6,439 nucleotides of DNA, taken from Brucellaceae bacterium (lineage in GTDB: Bacteria; Pseudomonadota; Alphaproteobacteria; Rhizobiales; Rhizobiaceae). The number at the start of each line of letters is the position of its first letter. Position 1 is the stretch's first letter. The position numbers and the translations under genes are program-made. This document shows positions 1 to 5,407 of this stretch, in pieces. The notes under the pieces were generated by a model. It saw nothing but the letters and a program-made list of their open reading frames with translations. It searched no databases and had not been told where the DNA came from. The stretch covers positions 1-6,439 of the forward strand of contig JAIRVW010000405.1 in the NCBI GenBank assembly GCA_031253705.1, written 5' to 3'.

Positions 1-271
1 TATGTGGTTTTCAGGCCCGTCTTTTGAGACACCGGCAGAAATCCGCATGGCACGCATATTGGGTGCCGATGCTGTGGGCATGTCTACTGTGCCGGAAGTG
101 ATTTTGGCACGTTTTCTGGGGCTGAGGGCTGCTGCCTGTTCGGTCATCACCAATTATGCTGCAGGCATGAGCGGCGATGAACTCTCCCACCATGAAACCA
201 AGACCATGGCACCTTTGGGCGGCCAGAAGCTGCAAAAAATTATCAGGATACTGGTCGGTGAAATCGGCTGA
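1..271 (+). CDS. Purine nucleoside phosphorylase, trimeric type (C-terminal part; 5' end outside window)
   Basis: Cytosolic enzyme that splits purine (deoxy)nucleosides with phosphate into a free base and (deoxy)ribose-1-phosphate. The frame is open at the left edge; base 1 is the last base of an earlier codon, and the 89 visible residues start at Met (base 2), which is internal rather than the true start. What is seen matches the C-terminal third of the PNP/MTAP family: [11 protein letters not shown] (Glu in FET corresponds to base-binding Glu201 of human PNP), [13 protein letters not shown] (Met as Met219), and [10 protein letters not shown], whose Asn corresponds to Asn243, typical of enzymes using 6-oxopurines. 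About two thirds of the protein is missing. The TGA stop lies 19 bp before deoA on the same strand, so the two are probably cotranscribed as a nucleoside-degradation unit. I leave the symbol blank because such genes are variously named punA, deoD or xapA. Confidence 0.93.
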   Translation, partial: MWFSGPSFETPAEIRMARILGADAVGMSTVPEVILARFLGLRAAACSVITNYAAGMSGDELSHHETKTMAPLGGQKLQKIIRILVGEIG

Positions 272-277
272 GTTTTA

Positions 278-290
278 AGGAGCTTCTCCT
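278..290 (+). promoter_or_regulatory. deoA ribosome binding site inside a small hairpin
   Basis: AGGAG (278-282) is a good Shine-Dalgarno sequence 8 nt before the deoA ATG at 291. The five bases directly before the ATG are CTCCT (286-290), its exact complement, with a 3-nt loop CTT between them. The site can therefore fold on itself. It begins seven bases after the upstream PNP stop, so a ribosome finishing PNP would cover it and could open it. This supports the chosen deoA start; a regulatory role is inferred. Confidence 0.55.
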
Positions 291-1604
291 ATGCTGCCAC
301 AGGAAATCATTCGGGCAAAACGCGATCGCCAAGTTTTGAGTGCAGAGCAAATCAAGGCATTTGTGCGCGGTATTACCGATGGCAGTGTGAGCGAAGGGCA
401 GATTGCTGCCTTTGGCATGGCGGTCTATTTCAATGGTATGACCCGTGATGAAGCTGTGGCACTGACAACAGCCATGCAATATTCCGGTGATGTGCTGGCA
501 TGGCACGATCTTGACGGACCGGTGGTGGATAAGCATTCCACCGGCGGTGTGGGCGATAATGTGTCCTTGATGCTGGCGCCGATTGTTGCTGCCTGCGGTG
601 CCTATGTGCCGATGATCTCCGGTCGTGGCCTTGGTCATACTGGTGGCACATTGGATAAGATGGATGCCATTCTCGGCTATCAGAGCTATCCCGATAAGGT
701 CTTGTTCGACAAAGTGGTACGGGATTGCGGTTGCGCTATTATCGGTCCGACCGGCGATCTCGCTCCGGCGGATAAGCGCTTCTACGCTGTGCGTGATGTG
801 ACGGCGACGGTGGAATCCATTCCGTTGATTACGGCCTCTATTCTTTCCAAAAAGCTGGCTTCCGGCATTGGCGGGCTGGTGCTGGATGTGAAAACCGGCA
901 GCGGTGCTTTTATGCCGACATTTGAAGCTTCGCAGGCACTGGCGCAAAGTCTGGTGCAGGTGGCTAATGGTGCGGGTTTGCTGACCAGTGCACTGATTAC
1001 CGATATGAATGAACCGTTGGCAGACTGTGCCGGTAATGCTGTGGAAGTGCGCAATGCGGTTGATTTTCTGACGGGTGCAAAACAGCAGCCGCGTTTGGCC
1101 GAAGTTGTGCTGAATTTTGCCGCGCACATGCTGGTGACTGCGGGACTGGCGGCAACAGTTGCTGACGGTCTGGCAAAGGCGCAAAAGGTTCTGGATAATG
1201 GCTGTGCCGCAGAAAAATTCGGCCGTATGGTTGCCGGACTTGGCGGGCCTGCGGATTTTGTCGAAAGGGCTGCACATTATCTGCCGGTTGCGCCTCTTCA
1301 GATGCAGGTTTGTGCTGAGCGTGATGGTTATATCAGCGTCATTGATACGCGCGCGGTCGGTATGAGTGTTGTTGCACTCGGCGGCGGACGTATGCGCCCG
1401 CAGGATCAGATCGATCCTTCTGTTGGTGTGACTGATCTTCTTCCGTTGGGCAGTGCAGTCAAAGCGGGTGATGTGCTGGCGCTGGTTCATGCGCAGACGC
1501 AAGACAAAGCAGATCAGGCTGTGCAGATGGTGCAGCAGGCGATGATGCTGAGTGAACATAAACCGACACTCAATCCGGTGATTTATGAAACCGTGACGGC
1601 ATAA
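291..1604 (+). CDS. deoA: Thymidine phosphorylase
   Basis: Cytosolic enzyme converting thymidine or deoxyuridine plus phosphate to thymine/uracil and 2-deoxyribose-1-phosphate. The 437 residues are close to the 440 of E. coli DeoA. Visible in order: an N-terminal helical domain with KAFVRGITDGSVSEGQIAAF (about 22-41); the phosphate-binding loop KHSTGGVGDN (81-90); the family signature SGRGLGHTGGTLDKMDAI (110-127); base-binding residues by analogy with E. coli, Arg168 in AVRDV and Ser183/Lys187 in SILSKKLASG; the glycine-rich GGLVLDVKTGSGAFM (194-208); and the C-terminal domain with GGGRMRPQDQID (364-375). The start is backed by AGGAG 8 nt upstream. It follows the PNP gene by 19 bp and ends in a strong terminator whose A-tract overlaps the stop codon. 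AnsP-like or anthranilate phosphoribosyltransferase relatives are excluded by the signature; pyrimidine-nucleoside phosphorylase (Pdp) is a close alternative, but length and motifs favour DeoA. Confidence 0.96.
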   Translation: MLPQEIIRAKRDRQVLSAEQIKAFVRGITDGSVSEGQIAAFGMAVYFNGMTRDEAVALTTAMQYSGDVLAWHDLDGPVVDKHSTGGVGDNVSLMLAPIVAACGAYVPMISGRGLGHTGGTLDKMDAILGYQSYPDKVLFDKVVRDCGCAIIGPTGDLAPADKRFYAVRDVTATVESIPLITASILSKKLASGIGGLVLDVKTGSGAFMPTFEASQALAQSLVQVANGAGLLTSALITDMNEPLADCAGNAVEVRNAVDFLTGAKQQPRLAEVVLNFAAHMLVTAGLAATVADGLAKAQKVLDNGCAAEKFGRMVAGLGGPADFVERAAHYLPVAPLQMQVCAERDGYISVIDTRAVGMSVVALGGGRMRPQDQIDPSVGVTDLLPLGSAVKAGDVLALVHAQTQDKADQAVQMVQQAMMLSEHKPTLNPVIYETVTA

Positions 1605-1631
1605 AAAACGGCGCTCTGAGCGCCGTTTTTT
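1603..1631. terminator. Bidirectional intrinsic terminator between deoA and upp
   Basis: A perfect 13-bp stem: AAAAAACGGCGCT (1603-1615), loop CTG, AGCGCCGTTTTTT (1619-1631). The GC-rich core is flanked by six A on one side and six T on the other, so it works as an intrinsic terminator in both directions. It starts inside the deoA stop codon and lies 51 bp beyond the upp stop on the other strand, fitting a shared terminator for convergent genes. Confidence 0.9.
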
Positions 1632-1648
1632 ATCAGACTATGTATGGC

Positions 1649-1674
1649 TTACTTGGTACCGACCATACGGTCGC
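1649..1674 (-). pseudogene. Relic duplicate of the upp 3' end
   Basis: On the minus strand this stretch reads Ser-Asp-Arg-Met-Val-Gly-Thr-Lys-stop (1675 down to 1649). The true upp end, 34 bp upstream in the gene's direction, reads Gly-Asp-Arg-Met-Tyr-Gly-Thr-Lys-stop. The two 26-base segments (1649-1674 and 1683-1708) match at 21 positions, and three of the differences are silent or leave the Gly/Lys codons synonymous. The 34-bp offset puts the copy out of frame with upp. It looks like the end of a diverged upp allele left behind by recombination or by loss of an inserted element; a simple old tandem duplication is the alternative. Confidence 0.6.
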
Positions 1675-1680
1675 TTTTTT
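1660..1680 (+). terminator. Second, weaker terminator-like hairpin downstream of deoA
   Basis: CGACC (1660-1664), loop ATAC, GGTCG (1669-1673), then one C and six T (1675-1680). A 5-bp GC-rich stem followed directly by a T-run is a plausible backup terminator for plus-strand transcription passing the stronger hairpin at 1603-1631. It is formed by the relic copy of the upp end. Confidence 0.4.
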
Positions 1681-1682
1681 AA

Positions 1683-2309
1683 TTATTTGGTGCCGTACAT
1701 ACGGTCACCGGCATCACCAAGACCCGGAACAATATAGCCGTCTTCATTCAGCTTCTCATCAATGGCCGCTGTATAGATCGGCACATCCGGATGCGCTTCG
1801 GCAAAATGCTTAATGCCTTCCGGCGCCGCCAGCAGGCAGAGGAAGCGGATATTGCTTGCACCGCGCTCTTTCAGCTTAGTGATCGCTTCAACCGCGGAAT
1901 TACCGGTCGCCAGCATCGGGTCAACCACAATGATCAGACGGTTGACGATATCTTCCGGCGCTTTGAAATAATATTCCACCGGCTGCAGTGTTTTATGGTC
2001 GCGATAGAGACCGATATGGGCAACGCGTGCTGCCGGAACCAAATCCAGCATACCTTCCAGCAGACCGTTACCTGCGCGCAGGATGGATGCGAAAACCAGT
2101 TTCTTACCGTCGAGGATCGGCGATTCCATTGGCTGCATCGGCGTTTCGATCATGGTGGTTGTCAGATCGAGATCGCGGGTTACTTCATAGCAAAGCAGAA
2201 GGGAAATCTCTTTCAGCAACCGCCGGAAGCTGGCGGTCGAGGTTTCTTTCATGCGCATGATGGTGAGCTTGTGCTGGACAAGCGGATGATTAACGACCGT
2301 TACGCTCAT
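1683..2309 (-). CDS. upp: Uracil phosphoribosyltransferase
   Basis: Cytosolic salvage enzyme: uracil + PRPP gives UMP + diphosphate. The 208 residues equal the usual family length. Seen: N-terminal [15 protein letters not shown], typical of Upp; the Arg-Ala-Gly segment [19 protein letters not shown] (about 76-94); the PRPP loop [15 protein letters not shown] (about 129-143); and the C-terminal uracil-binding segment [13 protein letters not shown] before the end MYGTK. The ATG at 2307-2309 starts the conserved N-terminus and needs no extension; a weak GGGA lies 4 nt upstream, so initiation may be modest. It is transcribed toward deoA and shares the terminator at 1603-1631. Its product uses uracil that DeoA-type phosphorolysis releases, so the neighbours form one salvage module although on opposite strands. 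No convincing promoter was found upstream on the minus strand. Confidence 0.97.
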   Translation of the reverse strand: MSVTVVNHPLVQHKLTIMRMKETSTASFRRLLKEISLLLCYEVTRDLDLTTTMIETPMQPMESPILDGKKLVFASILRAGNGLLEGMLDLVPAARVAHIGLYRDHKTLQPVEYYFKAPEDIVNRLIIVVDPMLATGNSAVEAITKLKERGASNIRFLCLLAAPEGIKHFAEAHPDVPIYTAAIDEKLNEDGYIVPGLGDAGDRMYGTK

Positions 2310-2583
2310 AATATCCCGCTGCTTTCAAAATTTATTTTTCACATTATTAGCCGAAGCCGATGAATTTTCCAGACCGCAATAAGCCAAAATACCGGTATGG
2401 AAAAGCAGAGAGGTGTAATTTTGCCCCGTTTTATACAATTCTCTGGCGCGGGAGACCGGCTTTACAGGTGAATGAGCCCGTTCACACGAAACTGTGATGC
2501 ATGAAATGGCTGAAAAGAATCATTCTGCCGGGATTTTTGCTGAGCAAATTTTGTTAAGTCCTGCCAAACTTTGCCGTATTTGC

Positions 2584-2613
2584 TTGTAACATCGCGCTTA
2601 GCCTTTATATGCT
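2584..2613 (+). promoter_or_regulatory. Candidate ubiE promoter
   Basis: TTGTAA (2584-2589) and TATGCT (2608-2613) with 18 bp between resemble -35 and -10 boxes; a shifted -10 TATATG (2606-2611) gives 16 bp. It would place transcription start near 2620 and leave a leader of about 100 nt. It was found by eye, with only partial match to consensus. Confidence 0.3.
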
Positions 2614-2616
2614 AAG
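2597..2616. promoter_or_regulatory. Dyad over the candidate ubiE -10 box
   Basis: CTTAGC (2597-2602) and GCTAAG (2611-2616) are exact inverted repeats separated by 8 AT-rich bases. The dyad covers the proposed -10 region, as an operator would, but no regulator is suggested by the sequence. Confidence 0.3.
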
Positions 2617-2683
2617 AGCGAGATGTTTCATCAGGCATACGGGTTGGGAATTGTCGTCTCGATCCGCAATGTAAGACCCGAAT

Positions 2684-2700
2684 TCCGGCGCGATGCCGGA
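2684..2700 (+). promoter_or_regulatory. Leader hairpin before ubiE
   Basis: TCCGGC (2684-2689), loop GCGAT, GCCGGA (2695-2700): a perfect 6-bp GC-rich stem ending 11 nt before the AGGA ribosome site. No T-run follows, so it is not a terminator. It may affect mRNA stability or translation. Competing short pairings exist upstream (2640-2644 with 2676-2680; 2647-2652 with 2681-2686). Confidence 0.35.
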
Positions 2701-2721
2701 CAGGGCGGGACAGGATAAATT

Positions 2722-3561
2722 ATGAGCCAGCAACACGAAAATTCTCCGGCGGATCGGGGGGCAGATCAGGGCGCAGATCAGAACCGTGTCGGTGCCCATG
2801 GCGGTATGGAAAACTCTTTCGGCTTTCAGAAAGTCGATGAGGAGTCCAAGCAGGGGCTGGTGAATGAGGTTTTTCACAGTGTGGCCAAGCGCTATGACGT
2901 GATGAACGACCTGATGTCCGCCGGTCTGCACCGCGCATGGAAAGATGCAATGGTTGCCTGGCTGGCACCGCCGAAAATCCCGTCGCATATTCAGAACTGG
3001 CGCTCGCTCGATGTGGCTGGTGGTACCGGTGATATTGCGTTTCGTATTGTTGAGGCTTCAGACCGTCAGGCGCATACCACTGTGCTTGATATTAACGGCT
3101 CGATGTTGGCTGTCGGTCAGGAACGTGCGGCCAAAAAAGGTCTGCTGAATAATGTGGATTTTGTCGAGGCCAATGCTGAGAAGCTGCCGTTTGAAGACAA
3201 TTCCTTTGATGCCTATACGATTGCTTTCGGTATCCGCAATGTGCCGCATATCGACTGGGCACTGGAAGAGGCTTTCCGCGTGCTGAAACCGGGTGGCCGT
3301 TTCCTCTGCCTCGAATTTTCCGAAGTGGAAATGCCGCTGCTGGATAAGATTTATGACCAGTGGTCGTTCCATGCTATTCCGGCCATTGGCAAAATGGTGA
3401 CCGGCGATGCGGAATCCTACAAATATCTGGTTGAATCCATCCGCAAATTCCCGAAACAGCAGGATTTCGCCAATATGATCACCGCGGCCGGTTTCTCCCG
3501 CGTGACATGGCGCAATTTTACCGGCGGTATCGCCAGTCTGCATTCAGGCTGGAAAATCTGA
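2722..3561 (+). CDS. ubiE: Ubiquinone biosynthesis C-methyltransferase UbiE
   Basis: SAM-dependent methyltransferase that C-methylates the demethoxy-benzoquinol intermediate of ubiquinone synthesis (and demethylmenaquinol in bacteria that make menaquinone). 279 residues. Seen: [20 protein letters not shown] (50-69), a UbiE hallmark; SAM motif [15 protein letters not shown] (96-109); the acidic residue after strand 2 in VLDINGSML (121-129, Asp123); [19 protein letters not shown] (147-165); FGIRNV (169-174); [16 protein letters not shown] (187-202); and the C-terminal [16 protein letters not shown]. coli UbiE is 251 residues; the extra length is an N-terminal hydrophilic tail with an Ala-Asp-Gln repeat. 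The ATG at 2722 has AGGA 6 nt upstream. An internal Met29 (base 2806) would give exactly 251 residues but has a poorer ribosome site. ubiB follows after 76 bp on the same strand. Confidence 0.96.
   Translation: MSQQHENSPADRGADQGADQNRVGAHGGMENSFGFQKVDEESKQGLVNEVFHSVAKRYDVMNDLMSAGLHRAWKDAMVAWLAPPKIPSHIQNWRSLDVAGGTGDIAFRIVEASDRQAHTTVLDINGSMLAVGQERAAKKGLLNNVDFVEANAEKLPFEDNSFDAYTIAFGIRNVPHIDWALEEAFRVLKPGGRFLCLEFSEVEMPLLDKIYDQWSFHAIPAIGKMVTGDAESYKYLVESIRKFPKQQDFANMITAAGFSRVTWRNFTGGIASLHSGWKI
2746..2781 (+). repeat. In-frame 12-bp tandem repeat in the ubiE N-terminus
   Basis: Two units at 2758-2769 and 2770-2781 differ at one base and encode Gly-Ala-Asp-Gln twice. A degenerate third unit at 2746-2757 (Pro-Ala-Asp-Arg) matches at about 8 of 12 bases. 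It lies in the non-conserved tail ahead of the methyltransferase core, so unit number could vary without harming the enzyme. Confidence 0.6.
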
Positions 3562-3584
3562 TTATTATTTCCCGCGCATTTTAA

Positions 3585-3613
3585 TTCCGGAAACTGATAC
3601 GAGATTTCCGGAA
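3585..3613. repeat. Perfect 9-bp inverted repeat between ubiE and ubiB
   Basis: TTCCGGAAA (3585-3593) and TTTCCGGAA (3605-3613) are exact reverse complements with an 11-nt spacer. Each arm contains the palindrome TTCCGGAA, and the two palindrome centres are 21 bp apart, two DNA turns. No T-run follows. It can be an RNA hairpin (processing or stability element in a ubiE-ubiB transcript) or a paired protein-binding site; the sequence alone does not decide. Confidence 0.6.
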
Positions 3614-3637
3614 GGCGCTCTGTAAAGTGAGTGAGTT

Positions 3638-5206
3638 ATGGGTCGCATTGCTGCAAGTTTCCGACTGATCCATGCCGGTTGGGTGATGACCCGTGAAGGT
3701 GTAATCAGCGCATTGCCGGCAGAAGGCCTGAGTGGTTTACCTGCTTTTGCTCATCGTATGGCAGGGATACTGGCACGCAAACGCTCGCGCGATACAGCGC
3801 GCTCGGAGCGCATGTCACGGGCGATGAACCGTCTGGGGCCGTCTTATGTCAAGCTCGGTCAGTTTCTGGCCACACGTCCGGATTTTGTCGGCAAGGAAGT
3901 CGCGGATGATCTGCAGCTTTTGCAGGATCGTATGGACTTCTTTCCTGAAGAGGCTGCAAAGCGTACTGTAGAAGGCTCGCTCGGCCGCACAATTGATAAT
4001 CTCTTCACGCAGTTTGATGCGCCGATTGCCGCTGCATCGATGGCGCAGGTGCATCCGGCTATTGTTGATGGCAAGCGCAAGGTTGCAGTAAAAGTTATTC
4101 GTCCGGGCGTGCGTCAGCGTTTCGCGCAGGATCTTGAAGGTTTCTTCATGGTTGCGCGCTTGCAGGAGCGCTTTGTGCCTGTGACGCGCCGCTTGCGTCC
4201 GGTCATGGTGGCGGAGACGCTTGCGCAGACCACGCGTATCGAAATGGATTTGCGGCTGGAAGCGGCAGCACTTTCTGAGATTGCCGAGAATATCAAGGAA
4301 GACGAAGGCTTTCGTGTGCCTGCCGTGGATTGGGAACGTACCGGCCGTGATGTGCTGACCATGGAATGGATTGACGGCATCAAAATGTCGGATGTCGAGG
4401 GCTTGCGCGCTGCCGGTTTTGATCTGCAAAAACTGGCACGTACACTGATCCAGTCTTTCCTGCGCCATACGCTGCGTGATGGTTTCTTCCATGCGGATAT
4501 GCATCCGGGCAATCTGTTTGTTGATCCGAAGGGCACGATTGTTGCGGTGGATTTTGGTATTACCGGCCGTCTCAACAAGCAGCAACGCCGTTTTCTGGCG
4601 GAAATACTCTATGGTTTTATCACGCGCGATTATCGCCGTGTCGCCGAGGTGCATTTCGAGGCAGGCTATGTACCGCATCATCATGATGTGGCGAGCTTTG
4701 CACAGGCTATTCGCGCGATTGGTGAGCCGATCCATGGTCAGCCGGCAGAAACCATCTCTATGGCAAAACTGCTGACCCTGCTGTTTGAAGTTACAGAGCT
4801 TTTCGACATGGAAACCCGTGCCGAGCTGATCATGCTGCAAAAGACCATGGTTGTGGTTGAGGGGGTATCGCGCACGCTTGATCCGCATTTCAATATGTGG
4901 AAATCGGCAGAACCGGTTGTTGGTGGCTGGATCCGTAAAAATCTGGGGCCGGTCGGCATTGCGGCAGATGTGAAAGAAAGCGGCATGGCGCTACTGCATT
5001 TCATGCGTCAGACACCGGAGCTGACCAAGCGTCTGGAGCGGCTTTCCTGTGAAATGGATAATATGGCTGCCAATGGTCTGCGTTTTGATGATGCGACTGC
5101 TGCAGCTATCGGCAAGGCAGAGGCGCGGCATACGCGTATGGGGCGTGTAGCGCTGGTTGTGATTGCTGCCTGTATGGTGATCCTGACGGTAAAATTGCTC
5201 TTTTGA
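3638..5206 (+). CDS. ubiB: UbiB, ubiquinone biosynthesis atypical kinase/ATPase (ABC1/COQ8/ADCK family)
   Basis: Membrane-associated protein of the UbiB/COQ8 family, needed for ubiquinone synthesis as an ATPase thought to help handle lipid intermediates or the Ubi enzyme complex, not as a normal protein kinase. 522 residues. Seen: KxGQ motif in LGPSYVKLGQFLATRPD (66-82, Lys72/Gln75); the alanine-rich loop AAASMAQVH (131-139) that replaces the glycine-rich loop; VAVKV with Lys152; the ExD-type motif EMDLRLEAA (202-210); HADMHPGNLFV (285-295) with Asp287 and Asn292; and VDFGITGRL (304-312), the DFG equivalent with Asp305. The last about 21 residues (502-522) are one hydrophobic membrane segment; E. 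coli UbiB has two. The N-terminus with AGWVMTREG fits rhizobial homologs, so ATG 3638 is accepted although its ribosome site (GTGAG) is weak. It lies 76 bp after ubiE, probably in the same operon, and ends before an intrinsic terminator. Confidence 0.95.
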   Translation: MGRIAASFRLIHAGWVMTREGVISALPAEGLSGLPAFAHRMAGILARKRSRDTARSERMSRAMNRLGPSYVKLGQFLATRPDFVGKEVADDLQLLQDRMDFFPEEAAKRTVEGSLGRTIDNLFTQFDAPIAAASMAQVHPAIVDGKRKVAVKVIRPGVRQRFAQDLEGFFMVARLQERFVPVTRRLRPVMVAETLAQTTRIEMDLRLEAAALSEIAENIKEDEGFRVPAVDWERTGRDVLTMEWIDGIKMSDVEGLRAAGFDLQKLARTLIQSFLRHTLRDGFFHADMHPGNLFVDPKGTIVAVDFGITGRLNKQQRRFLAEILYGFITRDYRRVAEVHFEAGYVPHHHDVASFAQAIRAIGEPIHGQPAETISMAKLLTLLFEVTELFDMETRAELIMLQKTMVVVEGVSRTLDPHFNMWKSAEPVVGGWIRKNLGPVGIAADVKESGMALLHFMRQTPELTKRLERLSCEMDNMAANGLRFDDATAAAIGKAEARHTRMGRVALVVIAACMVILTVKLLF

Positions 5207-5232
5207 TTGCATTGATTGCATAAATGATTGCA
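5204..5232 (+). repeat. Three direct repeats of TGATTGCA upstream of coaBC (candidate operator)
   Basis: Exact copies of TGATTGCA lie at 5204-5211 (beginning with the ubiB stop codon), 5213-5220 and 5225-5232; start-to-start spacing is 9 and 12 bp. Spacing near one helical turn suits cooperative ribbon-helix-helix dimers. The octamer differs by one base from TGATAGCA, the half-site I recall for the Neisseria FitA operator, and the next gene begins with a FitA-like domain. The FitA site is an inverted pair, whereas these are direct repeats, so operator function is inferred. Confidence 0.5.
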
Positions 5233-5257
5233 ATGTTGACTTGAAAAGCGGTATTCT
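5228..5257 (+). promoter_or_regulatory. Tentative coaBC promoter
   Basis: TTGCAA (5228-5233) and TATTCT (5252-5257), 18 bp apart, each match consensus at 4 of 6 bases. The -35 box overlaps the third TGATTGCA repeat, and the start would fall near 5264, inside the right arm of the terminator, so transcripts from it could not form that hairpin. An alternative -35 TTGACT (5236-5241) has no good -10 at a normal distance. Confidence 0.3.
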
Positions 5258-5277
5258 GAAAGGAATATCGCTTTTTT
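5244..5277 (+). terminator. Intrinsic terminator after ubiB
   Basis: A 13-bp stem with one G-U pair: AAAAGCGGTATTC (5244-5256), loop TGAAAG, GAATATCGCTTTT (5263-5275), with a run of six T (5272-5277). It starts 37 bp after the ubiB stop and ends only three bases before the GGAGG site of coaBC. It should end ubiE-ubiB transcription, so coaBC needs its own promoter or partial read-through. Confidence 0.8.
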
Positions 5278-5280
5278 GTT

Positions 5281-5285
5281 GGAGG
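5281..5285 (+). promoter_or_regulatory. coaBC ribosome binding site
   Basis: GGAGG with 5 nt before the ATG at 5291. It is the strongest Shine-Dalgarno sequence in the right half of the window and fixes the start upstream of the DNA-binding domain, so the domain is part of the protein. No comparable site precedes the CoaC part. Confidence 0.8.
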
Positions 5286-5290
5286 CTGTT

Positions 5291-5407
5291 ATGGCCAGCA
5301 TCACAATTCGTAATCTTGATGAAGATGTAAAAGAAGCTCTGCGCCGTCAGGCGGCAGCCAATGGCCGTTCAATGGAGGAAGAGGTGCGGGTGTTGCTGTC
5401 GGGCGAA
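5291..5407 (+). other. FitA/VapB-type ribbon-helix-helix domain coding segment, fused to coaBC
   Basis: Codes for residues 1-39 of the CoaBC protein. It has the family layout: a short strand SITIRNL whose alternate Ser/Thr/Arg side chains (Ser3, Thr5, Arg7) would face the DNA major groove, helix 1 (DEDVKEALRRQAAANG), the Gly-Arg-Ser turn, and helix 2 (MEEEVRVLLSG). Free FitA antitoxins continue with a toxin-neutralising tail and sit next to a PIN-domain toxin; here the chain leads into CoaC and no toxin gene is visible. Whether it still binds DNA is not known from the sequence. Confidence 0.85.

Larger units (their letters stand above)
2310..2721. other. Intergenic region between divergent upp and ubiE
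   Basis: These 412 bp hold no gene I can support. They must contain the start signals for both flanking genes. Visible: a 10-bp palindrome ATACCGGTAT (2389-2398), a tentative plus-strand promoter and dyad (2584-2616), a leader hairpin (2684-2700), and an unsupported 30-codon frame (2497-2589). From memory, many Rhizobiales have mutM (fpg) divergent from ubiE; here upp takes that place, so this gap may be a rearrangement junction. I see no recognisable mutM remnant. Confidence 0.5.

Noticed and set aside
243..1559. 438-codon open frame on the minus strand opposite deoA
   Set aside because: It mirrors deoA in another frame. The protein is rich in His, Arg, Cys and Gln with no domain I recognise, as expected from the complement of a biased coding sequence.
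1791..2363. 190-codon plus-strand frame across upp
   Set aside because: Upp on the minus strand accounts for the conservation; the frame has no motif or good ribosome site.
2341..2379. upp promoter on the minus strand (TTGCGG with AATAAT)
   Set aside because: The boxes are about 24 bp apart, too far for a standard promoter, and no better pair was found.
2389..2398. 10-bp palindrome ATACCGGTAT upstream of upp
   Set aside because: Short and single; it could be an operator but nothing else supports it.
2497..2589. 30-codon frame in the upp-ubiE gap
   Set aside because: No ribosome site, no recognisable product, and its end overlaps the candidate ubiE promoter. A chance frame is more likely.
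2640..2700. Riboswitch in the ubiE leader
   Set aside because: Several short alternative pairings exist, but no known riboswitch core is recognisable and there is no terminator arm.
3815..4888. 357-codon minus-strand frame inside ubiB
   Set aside because: It lies wholly within ubiB, whose conserved kinase-like motifs prove the plus strand; the composition is shadow-like.
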